A stretch of DNA of 64,000 bases from Microbacterium psychrotolerans (lineage in GTDB: Bacteria; Actinomycetota; Actinomycetes; Actinomycetales; Microbacteriaceae), in NCBI RefSeq assembly GCF_031085295.1, contig NZ_JAVFWO010000006.1, positions 182,933-246,932 of the forward strand, given 5' to 3'. Below, piece by piece: positions 1-7,928 of the stretch (the stretch's first letter is position 1; each line of letters starts with the position of its first letter). Under the pieces are notes generated by a model that saw only the letters and a list, made by a program, of their open reading frames with translations, was not told the origin of the DNA and did no database searches. Both the position numbers and the translations under genes were made by a program.

Positions 1-963
1 CGGCTCGGCCTCGTCGCCGGCGTCCACTACAGCTCGCGGCACCTGCACATCGCGATCGCCGACACCGCGCGCACGATCGTCACGCAGTCCTCACTCCCCC
101 TCCCCCTCGACCACCGCCACGACTCCGAGCTCGACCGCCTCGCACTGCTGCTCGGCGACATGATGGAGTCGCTCGGCGGGTCGCTCACCGACCTCCTCGC
201 GGTGGGCCTGGCGCTCCCTGCGCCCATCGACCCGCGCACCGGCATGGTGTCCACTCCGGGCCTGCTGCGCGGCTGGGAGGGCGTCGACGTCGCCGAGAGC
301 CTCTCGATGCGCATCGGCCGCCCCGTCTACGTCGACAGCGAGGCGAACCTCGGCGGTCTCGCCGAGGCCCGCGAGGGCAACGGTCGCGCCGCCGCGTCCT
401 CCGTCTTCATCCGCGTCGGCCACACCATCAGCGCCGGACTCGTGGTCGGGGGCGACCTGTTCCGCGGCGTCAACGGCAAGGCGGGCCAGATCGGGCACGT
501 CACGCTCGACGAGAACGGCCCCATCTGCCGCTGCAGCAACCGCGGCTGCCTCGAGACCTACGCGGGCGGGCCTGCGCTGCTGTCGCTCTTCCCGTCGAGC
601 GAGGGCATGCACCGTCTGGGCGACCTGCTCCAGGCCGCAGAGGCCGGCGACGGCGCCGCACGGCGGGTCATCGCCGATGCCGGACGCCATATCGGCATCG
701 CGGCCGCGAGCCTCTGCAACCTCTTCGATCCCGAGGTCATCGTCGTCGGAGGCGAGCTGGGGCAGGCGGGTGAGATCCTGATGGCGCCGATGCGGCACTC
801 GCTCGAGCGCACCGCCCTGCCGTCCGCCGACGGCCTGCCCGAGATCGTCGGCGCCTCCTTCGGCGAGTGGGCGGAGACACGCGGGGCCATCGCGATCGCC
901 CTCGACCACGTCACGGTCAGCGCCCAGCTCCCGGCGGCGTCGACGCTCCCCATCACCGCATAG
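1..963 (+). CDS. ROK family transcriptional regulator/sugar kinase-like protein (5' truncated)
   Basis: The frame is open from base 1, so the gene starts outside the window; 320 residues are visible. The visible part is the ROK ATPase-like fold: a GLVAGVHYSSRHL-type strand at the left edge and the ROK zinc motif C-R-C-S-N-R-G-C-L-E near visible residue 176, after GQIGHVTLD. ROK proteins are either sugar kinases or, with an N-terminal winged helix, repressors such as XylR/NagC. The missing N-terminus decides which. Its position directly before two CUT2 sugar transporters favours a repressor of those operons (inference). Its TAG stop also forms the first three bases of a TAGGCT -10 box for the next gene. 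Confidence 0.85.
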   Translation, partial: RLGLVAGVHYSSRHLHIAIADTARTIVTQSSLPLPLDHRHDSELDRLALLLGDMMESLGGSLTDLLAVGLALPAPIDPRTGMVSTPGLLRGWEGVDVAESLSMRIGRPVYVDSEANLGGLAEAREGNGRAAASSVFIRVGHTISAGLVVGGDLFRGVNGKAGQIGHVTLDENGPICRCSNRGCLETYAGGPALLSLFPSSEGMHRLGDLLQAAEAGDGAARRVIADAGRHIGIAAASLCNLFDPEVIVVGGELGQAGEILMAPMRHSLERTALPSADGLPEIVGASFGEWAETRGAIAIALDHVTVSAQLPAASTLPITA

Positions 964-975
964 GCTCGTCCGATG
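961..975 (+). promoter_or_regulatory. Leaderless promoter -10 box for the binding protein at 973
   Basis: TAGGCT (961-966), six bases, then ATG at 973. No Shine-Dalgarno sequence lies in the spacer. The TAG of the box is also the stop codon of the ROK gene, so the downstream operon can be transcribed independently of the regulator. Promoter function is inferred from the box, the spacing and its recurrence elsewhere in the window. Confidence 0.6.
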
Positions 976-2073
976 TCCCGCACCCGACACGATCGGCCGC
1001 GGCGGCGCCCGGTCGGGCACCGCGCGGCGGCGGCTGCCGGCATCCTCCTGGTCGCCGCGGCGACCCTGTCCGCCTGTACGGGGGATCCGGGAGCCGGGGA
1101 GGGCACGCCCGCCGACGACACCATCGCGCTGCTTCTGCCCGACGCGAAGACCGCGCGCTACGAGACCTTCGACCGGCCGCTGTTCGAAGCTCGCGTGGCC
1201 GAGCTCGGAGACTACGACGTGCTGTACGCCAACGCCGATCAGGATGCCGCGAAGCAGCAGCAGCAGGCGGAATCCGCCCTCACCTCGGGTGCGGGGGTGC
1301 TGGTTCTGGATCCGGTCGACGCGAACGCCGCCGTGAGCATCGTGAACTCGGCCAACGCCAAGGGAGTGCCCGTCGTCTCCTACGACCGCCTGATCGCCGG
1401 CGGCGACCTGGCTTACTACATCTCATTCGACAACGAGAAGGTCGGCGTGCTGCAGGCGACGGCCTTCGTCGAGGGGATGCGCGCGACGGAGGACGGCAGC
1501 GGGATCCTCATGGTCAACGGCTCGCCGACGGACAGCAACGCGGCGCTGTTCAAGCGCGGCGCCCACAGCATCATCGACGACAGCGGGTTGCGCGTGCTCG
1601 CCGAGTACGACACCCCGGGCTGGAGCCCCGAGAAGGCGCAGGAGTGGGTGTCGGGCCAGATCGCGCAGCACGGCGGCGCGATCGCCGGCGTCTATGCCGC
1701 GAACGACGCCACCGCCGGCGGTGCGATCGCGGCGCTTCGGGTCGCGAACGTCGATCCGCTCCCGATCGTGACCGGACAGGATGCCGAGCTCTCGGCGATC
1801 CAGCGGATCCTCACCGGCGACCAGTACATGACCGTCTACAAGGCGATCAAGCCGCAGGCGGAGCTCGCAGCCGAGGTCGCCGTCAAGCTGCTGCACGGCG
1901 AGGAGGTGACCGCGCCCCTCGAGATCGAGGGGACTCCGGCCACGCTGCTGGACCCCGTCGCGGTGACGATCGACGACATCATGGACACCGTCGTCGCCGA
2001 CGGATTCTGGAGCGTCGACGACATCTGCACCCCCGCCTACGCTGATGCGTGCGAAGCTGCCGGCATCGGGTAG
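973..2073 (+). CDS. Xylose-type sugar ABC transporter substrate-binding lipoprotein (copy 1)
   Basis: This 366-residue protein begins with a basic n-region, a hydrophobic stretch and the lipobox L-S-A-C (Cys35), so it should be a lipoprotein anchored outside the membrane. The mature part is a periplasmic-binding-protein type I fold. It has family segments very like XylF: DAKTARYETFD, LYANADQDAAKQQ, VLDPVDANAA, VVSYDRLI, and a C-terminal pair of Cys in TPAYADACEAAGIG. It captures a monosaccharide for the ATPase and permease that follow. Xylose is the best guess; ribose or another pentose is possible. It is paralogous to 4594-5679. The start is fixed by the leaderless promoter at 961-975. Confidence 0.88.
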   Translation: MSRTRHDRPRRRPVGHRAAAAAGILLVAAATLSACTGDPGAGEGTPADDTIALLLPDAKTARYETFDRPLFEARVAELGDYDVLYANADQDAAKQQQQAESALTSGAGVLVLDPVDANAAVSIVNSANAKGVPVVSYDRLIAGGDLAYYISFDNEKVGVLQATAFVEGMRATEDGSGILMVNGSPTDSNAALFKRGAHSIIDDSGLRVLAEYDTPGWSPEKAQEWVSGQIAQHGGAIAGVYAANDATAGGAIAALRVANVDPLPIVTGQDAELSAIQRILTGDQYMTVYKAIKPQAELAAEVAVKLLHGEEVTAPLEIEGTPATLLDPVAVTIDDIMDTVVADGFWSVDDICTPAYADACEAAGIG

Positions 2074-2132
2074 GGTCCAGACTCTGGCAGGGGCCGGCTG
2101 GGGCCGAGAACGACGATGAGGACGGGGCGAGG

Positions 2133-3053
2133 ATGTCGATGACGCACCCGCGGGCGGGGAGGCCGCGTGAACGCGTGCTCACCATGCGCGGCATCGGCAA
2201 GCGGTTCGGCGCCGTCAAGGCGCTCACCGACGTCGACTTCTGGGTGAACGAGGGCGAGGTGGTCGCGCTCGTCGGCGACAACGGCGCCGGCAAGTCGACA
2301 CTCGTCAAGGTGCTTGCCGGCGTGCACCCTCCCGACAGCGGATCCATCGAGTTCGACGGTGACGAAGTCGTCATCGGCTCCCCCGCCGACGCGCAGCAGC
2401 TCGGGATCGAGACGATCTTCCAGGACCTCGCGCTGTGCGACAACCTCGATGTCGTCGCGAATCTCTGGCTCGGGCGCGAACTGCGCGACGGCGCCACGCT
2501 CGACGAGGTCGACATGGAGCAGCGCACGTGGACGCTGCTGCGCGAGCTGTCGGCCAAGATCCCGTCCGTGCGCGTGCCCGTCGCGTCGCTGTCGGGCGGA
2601 CAGCGCCAGACCGTCGCCATCGCCCGCTCGCTGATCGGCGAGCCGCGCGTCGTGATCCTCGACGAGCCGACGGCTGCCCTCGGCGTCGCGCAGACGGCCG
2701 AGGTCCTGAACCTCATCGAGCGCCTCCGCGAGCGCGGGCATGGGGTCATCCTCATCAGCCACAACATGGCCGATGTCATGGCGGTCGCCGACCGCGTGGT
2801 CGTCCTGCGCCTCGGCCGCAACAACGGCGTGTACAACGTCGCGGACGTCACCAGCGAGACCCTCATCGCGGCGATCACCGGCGCGGTGGACCACTCCGTG
2901 GCGCCGCGACGCGTGCCGGAGCGGACGGATGCCGCGCCCGCCTCCGCGCGCGACGACGAGCCCGCCGACCAGACCTCCGGCGGTACCGTCATCCGCATGC
3001 CGCGCGCCGGGTCGCGCCCCACCTCCCGACCCCGCGGGGACGGGAGCCGATGA
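2133..3053 (+). CDS. CUT2 sugar ABC transporter ATP-binding protein (copy 1)
   Basis: A single-domain ABC ATPase of 306 residues that energises the adjacent permease. Walker A is GDNGAGKST, the signature is LSGGQRQTVAIARS, and Walker B is VVILDEPTAALG followed by a switch His in ILISHN. This is the single-domain FrcA/XylG type rather than the double-domain RbsA type. I chose the ATG at 2133, preceded by GGGGCGAGG, rather than an upstream in-frame ATG at 2049 that would overlap the binding-protein gene. About 50 C-terminal residues rich in Arg, Pro and Asp extend beyond the domain and are absent from copy 2. The stop overlaps the permease start as ATGA. Confidence 0.9.
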   Translation: MSMTHPRAGRPRERVLTMRGIGKRFGAVKALTDVDFWVNEGEVVALVGDNGAGKSTLVKVLAGVHPPDSGSIEFDGDEVVIGSPADAQQLGIETIFQDLALCDNLDVVANLWLGRELRDGATLDEVDMEQRTWTLLRELSAKIPSVRVPVASLSGGQRQTVAIARSLIGEPRVVILDEPTAALGVAQTAEVLNLIERLRERGHGVILISHNMADVMAVADRVVVLRLGRNNGVYNVADVTSETLIAAITGAVDHSVAPRRVPERTDAAPASARDDEPADQTSGGTVIRMPRAGSRPTSRPRGDGSR

Positions 3054-4297
3054 GCGCGCGCGGCGACGAGCGGCTCACCGAGCCGACCGGCGACGAACGG
3101 CTCCTGAGCGGCAGCGGCATCCGCCTCGCCCTGGAGGGCTTCGTGACGCGCATCCGGGGCGGAGACCTCGGCGCCCTTCCCGTCGTGCTCGGGATCGCCG
3201 TGATCTGGACGGTCTTCCAGCTGCTGAACCCGGTCTTCCTCTCCAGCGAGAACCTCGTGAACCTCACGATGCAGTGCGCCGCCATCGGCACGATCGCGCT
3301 GGGCGTCGTGCTGGTGCTGCTCGTCGGCGAGATCGACCTGTCAGTCGGGTCGGTGTCGGGGCTCGCCGCCGCGGTGCTCGCCGTCACGTTCGTCCAGCTG
3401 CAGTGGAACCTGATCCTGTCGCTGGTGGCGGCGATCGCTGTCGGGTGCGTGGTCGGATTGCTGTACGGCTACCTGTTCACGCGCTTCGGACTGCCGAGCT
3501 TCGTCATCACGCTGGCCGGCCTCCTCGGCTTCCTGGGGCTGCAGCTGTGGGTGCTGGGCGAGACGGGATCCATCGCGATCCCGTTCGACTCGTGGCTCGT
3601 CCAGTTCGCCCAGCAGATGTTCCTTCCGGCCTGGGCGTCGTACGTCGTGGCCGTGCTGGCCGTGGCCGCGTTCGCCTGGTCTCTGCTGCGGCGCGCGCGA
3701 CGGCGGGCGGCGGCGAACCTCGTGAGCCAGAGCTACACCGAGATCGCGGTGCGCAGCGCGGTCCTCCTCGCCTTCCTGCTCGTGGCGACCTGGTACCTGA
3801 ACCTCTATCGCGGCGTCGGGGTGATGTTCCTGTTCTTCCTGGCCCTCATCGTCGCCATGAACTTCGTGCTGACCCGCACCCGCTGGGGGCGCGCCGTCTA
3901 CGCCGTCGGCGGATCGGTCGAGGCCGCCCGCCGCGCCGGCATCCGCGTAGACCGCATCTACCTCTCGGTCTTCGCGATGTGCTCGACCTTCGCCGCAGTG
4001 GGAGGCATCCTCGCCGCCGCGCGACTGGCGTCGGCGAACCAGAGCTCGGGCACGGGAGACGTGAACCTCAACGCGATCGCCGCCGCCGTCATCGGGGGCA
4101 CGAGCCTCTTCGGCGGCCGTGGATCGGCGTTCTCGGCTCTCGTCGGCATCGTGGTGATCCAGTCGATCTCGTCGGGTCTGACCCTCATGAACCTCGACTC
4201 GTCGGTGCAGTTCATGGTGACCGGCGTCGTGCTCGTGCTCGCGGTGATCGTGGATTCGCTGTCACGCCGGACGCGTGCGGCCACCGGTCGCGCCTGA
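3050..4297 (+). CDS. CUT2 sugar ABC transporter permease, XylH-like (copy 1)
   Basis: An integral membrane protein of 415 residues with about ten or more hydrophobic segments, of the RbsC/XylH permease family. Diagnostic stretches are VLLVGEIDLSVGSVSG in the first half and the conserved end region with GGTSLFGGRGS. A basic cytoplasmic loop (RRARRRAA) interrupts the helices, as in XylH-type permeases. It forms the membrane channel for the binding protein at 973 and the ATPase at 2133. Its ATG overlaps the ATPase stop by four bases, implying translational coupling. It is a paralogue of 6599-7870. Confidence 0.9.
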   Translation: MSARGDERLTEPTGDERLLSGSGIRLALEGFVTRIRGGDLGALPVVLGIAVIWTVFQLLNPVFLSSENLVNLTMQCAAIGTIALGVVLVLLVGEIDLSVGSVSGLAAAVLAVTFVQLQWNLILSLVAAIAVGCVVGLLYGYLFTRFGLPSFVITLAGLLGFLGLQLWVLGETGSIAIPFDSWLVQFAQQMFLPAWASYVVAVLAVAAFAWSLLRRARRRAAANLVSQSYTEIAVRSAVLLAFLLVATWYLNLYRGVGVMFLFFLALIVAMNFVLTRTRWGRAVYAVGGSVEAARRAGIRVDRIYLSVFAMCSTFAAVGGILAAARLASANQSSGTGDVNLNAIAAAVIGGTSLFGGRGSAFSALVGIVVIQSISSGLTLMNLDSSVQFMVTGVVLVLAVIVDSLSRRTRAATGRA

Positions 4298-4593
4298 ACC
4301 CGCGTCGCCGCGCACTGGCTTCACTTGGCGAACGCTCCGCTCGGCGCGGCCAGACGACCCGGGGTGACCGGAAGACAATCTGCGTCTTCTTCCGCAGAAA
4401 AGGGTGCACTCTGCACGGTAAGCGCTCTCTTCGACCCGGCCATCACGGCATCCGTCGCGCGACAGCGCCTGCGTTGCCAAAGCGTTACGTTCAAGACTTG
4501 ACGCCAAGAATGCCGGTCATCGATGATCGCATCAGCGCGAAGAAACCAGGGACGCTCCTGGAACTCGCTCGCTTCAACGACGAAAGGCGAATG
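4298..4593. promoter_or_regulatory. Control region between the two sugar transporter operons
   Basis: About 296 bases without a credible gene, noticeably less G+C-rich than its surroundings. It holds several inverted repeats: TCTGCG/CGCAGA (4379-4384, 4393-4398), GTGCA-ctc-TGCAC (4404-4416), an AAGCGCTC core at 4420-4427 resembling LacI/ROK half-palindromes, and an AAAGCGTTA motif near 4480. TTGACG at 4498-4503 is a possible -35; the best -10 downstream (GATGAT, about 18 bp away) is weak. I infer an independent, repressor-controlled promoter for the second transporter. Confidence 0.45.
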
Positions 4594-5679
4594 ATGAAGA
4601 AGTCTTCGATCCTCGCCGTGGCCGCCCTCGCGGGCGCGGCCGCGGTGATGCTGGCCGGCTGCGCCGGCGGCAACGGCGACACCGGTGACGGTGGCGACGG
4701 CGGCGATGGCGGGGATGCCGCCGACCGCGCCTGTGTGATCCTGCCTGACGCTGCGTCCTCGCCGCGCTGGGAGAACTTCGACCGCAAGTACCTCCAGGAG
4801 GGGCTGGAGGGAGCCGGCTTCGACGTCGACATCCAGAACGCGCAGGGCGACGTCAACAAGTACTCGACGATCGCCGATCAGCAGCTCACCCAGGGCTGCG
4901 GCGTCATGCTGCTCGTCGACTACCAGGGCGCCGCGGAGGCCGTCGCGACCAAGGCGAAGGCCGAAGGCATCCCCGTGATCGCCTACGACCGCCCGTTCAC
5001 CGGCGCGGACTACTACGTCTCGTTCGACAACACCGAGGTCGGCCGTCTCGAGGGTCAGACCGTTCTGGACGGCCTCGAAGCCGCCGGCAAGGACCCGGCG
5101 ACCGCAGTCGTCGTCTACATGGGCGGCGACCCGACCGACGGCAACGCGGCGATGTTCCACGACGGCGCCGTCGAGGTGATGGAGGCCGCGGGCATCACGC
5201 CGGCGGCCGAGCCCCCGGGGATCTGGGACCAGGCCAAGTCGCAGACCAACTTCGAGCAGGCACTGACGGGCCTGGGCGGCAAGGTCGACGGCGTGTGGGC
5301 CGCGAACGACACCAACGCCGCGGGCGTCATCAAGGTCCTCCAGGACAACAACCTGACGGGCGTTGCGGTGTCGGGCCAGGACGCGAACGTCGCGGGCCTG
5401 CAGAACATCCTGCTCGGCTGGCAGACCGCCACGGTCTACAAGCCGGTCAAGGACGAGGCCACCGCTGCCGTCGACACGGCCGTCGCGCTCCTGAAGGGCG
5501 AGGACGTCGACGCACAGGCAGAGCTCGAGGACGGCACGCCCTACATCCAGGTGACGCCGATCCTGGTCGGCCCCGAGCAGGTCAAGGACGTCGTCGCCGC
5601 CGGTGACGCCGACTACGACGACGTCTGCACGCCTGACGTGATGGCCGCATGCGAGCAGTATGGAGTCACCGCCGAGTAG
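4594..5679 (+). CDS. Sugar ABC transporter substrate-binding lipoprotein (copy 2)
   Basis: A 361-residue lipoprotein: MKKSS n-region, hydrophobic core and lipobox L-A-G-C, followed by a low-complexity Gly/Asp linker (repeated GDGGDG). The mature domain is a type I periplasmic-binding fold with VILPDAASSPRWENFD, LVDYQGAAEAV, VIAYDRPF and a two-Cys C-terminus (DDVCTPDVMAAC), parallel to copy 1 but clearly diverged. Two ATGs are adjacent; I chose 4594 because GAAAGG (4582-4587) is six bases away, whereas 4591 leaves only three. It presumably binds a pentose or related sugar for the genes at 5775 and 6599. Confidence 0.88.
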   Translation: MKKSSILAVAALAGAAAVMLAGCAGGNGDTGDGGDGGDGGDAADRACVILPDAASSPRWENFDRKYLQEGLEGAGFDVDIQNAQGDVNKYSTIADQQLTQGCGVMLLVDYQGAAEAVATKAKAEGIPVIAYDRPFTGADYYVSFDNTEVGRLEGQTVLDGLEAAGKDPATAVVVYMGGDPTDGNAAMFHDGAVEVMEAAGITPAAEPPGIWDQAKSQTNFEQALTGLGGKVDGVWAANDTNAAGVIKVLQDNNLTGVAVSGQDANVAGLQNILLGWQTATVYKPVKDEATAAVDTAVALLKGEDVDAQAELEDGTPYIQVTPILVGPEQVKDVVAAGDADYDDVCTPDVMAACEQYGVTAE

Positions 5680-5705
5680 CGGATCGGCTTACGGCTGAAC
5701 CCGCG

Positions 5706-5739
5706 AGGGGGCGTCGCGCCGCTCGGCGTGGCGCCCCTT
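5706..5739 (+). terminator. Intra-operon hairpin between binding-protein and ATPase genes
   Basis: Left arm 5708-5720 and right arm 5725-5737 pair over 13 positions (two are G-U in RNA) around the loop GCTC, followed by TTCT. It lies 28 bases after the binding-protein stop. Such elements often let the binding protein be made in excess of the ATPase and permease, by partial termination or by protecting the upstream mRNA. The function here is inferred. Confidence 0.55.
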
Positions 5740-5774
5740 CTCGCCGGACCACGGGCACTCCCAAGGAAGCGAGC

Positions 5775-6602
5775 ATGTCAGATACATTCACCACCACTCC
5801 CGCCCCGGTCGGCGCGGAGCCGATCATCCAGCTGGTCGGGGTCAAGAAGTCCTTCGGCCCGGTCAGCGTCCTGAAGGGCGTGGATCTCAAGGTCCACCCC
5901 GGCAAGGTCACCGCCCTCGTGGGCGACAACGGCGCCGGCAAGTCCACGCTCATCAAGGGTCTGGCCGGCGTGCAGCCGTACGACGAGGGCGAAGTCCTCA
6001 TCGACGGCGTGCACCGCGACCTGCACACTCCCCGCGACGCAGGGCACCTCGGCATCGAGGTCGTGTACCAGGACCTCGCCCTGTGCGACAACCTCGACAT
6101 CGTCCAGAACATGTTCCTCGGCCGCGAGGAGCTCTCGTCGGGCACCTTCGACGAGGGTCGCATGGAGAAGGAGGCGTCCGACACGCTGCGCTCCCTCTCG
6201 GTGCGCACCGTCAAATCCGTCCGCCAGAAGGTGTCCAGCCTGTCCGGTGGCCAGCGGCAGACCGTGGCGATCGCGCGCGCCGTGCTGAAGAAGGCCCGAG
6301 TGGTCATCCTCGACGAGCCGACGGCCGCCCTCGGCGTCGCGCAGACCGAGCAGGTGCTGAACCTCGTGAAGCGCCTGTCGGAGCAGGGTGTCGCCGTGAT
6401 CCTCATCAGCCACAACCTGGTGGACGTCTTCGAGGTCGCCGACGACATCGCCGTCCTGTACCTCGGCCAGATGGTCGCCCAGATCCCGGCATCCTCGACG
6501 ACCCGCGACGACGTCGTGGGCTACATCACCGGAACCAAGGCACCCGCCGGTGTCACGATCCTCGACACGTCGACCGTTCGCACCGAAGGAGGCGCGGAAT
6601 GA
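5775..6602 (+). CDS. CUT2 sugar ABC transporter ATP-binding protein (copy 2)
   Basis: A single ABC domain of 275 residues: Walker A GDNGAGKST, signature LSGGQRQTVAIARA, Walker B VVILDEPTAALG, and ILISHN with the switch His. It matches copy 1 through the whole core, including VYQDLALCDNLD, so the two ATPases are recent or strongly conserved paralogues. It lacks the long basic tail of copy 1. The start at 5775 follows AAGGAAG. It overlaps the next gene by ATGA, so ATPase and permease are coupled. Confidence 0.9.
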   Translation: MSDTFTTTPAPVGAEPIIQLVGVKKSFGPVSVLKGVDLKVHPGKVTALVGDNGAGKSTLIKGLAGVQPYDEGEVLIDGVHRDLHTPRDAGHLGIEVVYQDLALCDNLDIVQNMFLGREELSSGTFDEGRMEKEASDTLRSLSVRTVKSVRQKVSSLSGGQRQTVAIARAVLKKARVVILDEPTAALGVAQTEQVLNLVKRLSEQGVAVILISHNLVDVFEVADDIAVLYLGQMVAQIPASSTTRDDVVGYITGTKAPAGVTILDTSTVRTEGGAE

Positions 6603-7870
6603 GCAGCAATGCCACCCGGACCGAGGCCGCCCCCGATCCGATCGCGAGCGACCTGATCGGCAGCGGCGTGGAGGGCGGCGTCGGCGATCAGCTTCGAGCG
6701 TGGTGGCAGCGCGTTCGCGGCGGAGACATGGGCGCCCTGCCCGCGATCGGCGGCCTCGTCGTGCTCGGCGCGCTGTTCTCGATCATGAGCCCGTTCTTCC
6801 TCACCGAGCGCAACTTCGCCAACCTGCTGAACCAGGCTGCGACGCTCGTCGTGCTCGGCATGGCGCTCGTGTTCGTGCTGCTCCTCGGCGAGATCGACCT
6901 GTCCGCCGGTGTGACCGGCGGTGTCGGCATGGCGCTGTTCGTCGTGCTGAACGCCCAGTTCGGCGTCCCCTGGCCGCTCGCACTCCTCATCGGATTCGGC
7001 TTCGGGTTCCTCACGGGGGCCTTCATAGGCTTCTTCGTGGCGAGGGTGGGCATCCCGTCGTTCGTCGTCACGTTGGGTCTGTTCCTCGGTTTCCAGGGCC
7101 TCGCGCTCGTCATCATCGGCCCCGGCGGCCTGTTCCGCCTCGAGGTGCCCGAGCTCATCGCCCTCCAGAACGGAAACCTGCCCGTGTGGGGCGGATGGGC
7201 GATGCTCGTGATCATGCTCGCAATCTCGGCGGGCACGTCGTTCTGGGACCGCGCACGCCGCACGCGGGCCGGCGTTCCCAACCGTGCCCTGTCGATGGTC
7301 TGGATCAAGCTCGCGGCGATCGCGGTGATCGGCGGCGCGGTGGTCTTCGTCCTCAACCAGAACCGCGGCCAGTCCGTGATCGAGGTGGCCGGCGTTCCCA
7401 TCGTCGTGCCGGTCGTGCTGACCATCCTCTGGCTCGGCACGTTCCTGCTCGACCGCACCAAGTTCGGCCGCTACATCTACGCCATCGGCGGCAACGCCGA
7501 GGCTGCACGCCGTTCCGGTGTCAAGGTGCGGTGGATCAAGTGGTGGGCGTTCGTGATCTGCTCGAGCCTCGCGGTGTTCTCGGCCCTGCTGAGCGTGGCG
7601 CGGGTGGGCTCGGTCGACGCCACCGTCGGCCGCGACATCGTGCTGTCGGGCGTCGCGGCGGCGGTCGTCGGCGGTGTCAGCCTGTTCGGCGGCAAGGGGC
7701 GCCTCATGCATGCGGCGATCGGCGCACTCGTCATCGCGACGATCACGAACGGTCTGGGTCTGCTTAACCTGCCCGCGGGTGTCAACCTGCTGGTGACCGG
7801 CGCCGTGCTGATCCTCGCCGCGACCGTGGACGCCCTCTCGCGCGTGCGGTCGGGTGGCGGCCGGGTATAG
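6599..7870 (+). CDS. CUT2 sugar ABC transporter permease, XylH-like (copy 2)
   Basis: A polytopic membrane protein of 423 residues, paralogous to the permease at 3050. The LLLGEIDLSAG stretch and the GGVSLFGGKGR end region are typical of RbsC/XylH permeases. The N-terminal cytoplasmic tail keeps the R-V-R-G-G-D-M-G-A-L-P motif seen as RIRGGDLGALP in copy 1. It ends the second transporter operon, immediately before a strong terminator. Confidence 0.9.
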   Translation: MSSNATRTEAAPDPIASDLIGSGVEGGVGDQLRAWWQRVRGGDMGALPAIGGLVVLGALFSIMSPFFLTERNFANLLNQAATLVVLGMALVFVLLLGEIDLSAGVTGGVGMALFVVLNAQFGVPWPLALLIGFGFGFLTGAFIGFFVARVGIPSFVVTLGLFLGFQGLALVIIGPGGLFRLEVPELIALQNGNLPVWGGWAMLVIMLAISAGTSFWDRARRTRAGVPNRALSMVWIKLAAIAVIGGAVVFVLNQNRGQSVIEVAGVPIVVPVVLTILWLGTFLLDRTKFGRYIYAIGGNAEAARRSGVKVRWIKWWAFVICSSLAVFSALLSVARVGSVDATVGRDIVLSGVAAAVVGGVSLFGGKGRLMHAAIGALVIATITNGLGLLNLPAGVNLLVTGAVLILAATVDALSRVRSGGGRV

Positions 7871-7885
7871 CCGCAGCAGTCGATT

Positions 7886-7923
7886 CGAGGGCGCCGGGCG
7901 GAGCGATCCACCCGGCGCCCTCG
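7886..7923. terminator. Bidirectional terminator after the second sugar transporter
   Basis: A perfect 13-bp stem (7886-7898 with 7911-7923; arm CGAGGGCGCCGGG) closes a 12-base loop. It sits between the converging ends of the permease (7870) and the sirtuin gene (7929), so it can serve both strands. There is no clear T-run, as is common in this G+C range. Confidence 0.75.
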
Positions 7924-7928
7924 CAGTG

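Noticed and set aside
2049..2132. Upstream in-frame ATG for the first sugar ATPase
   Set aside because: It would overlap the binding-protein gene and lacks a ribosome-binding site; 2133 has one and begins the family sequence closely.
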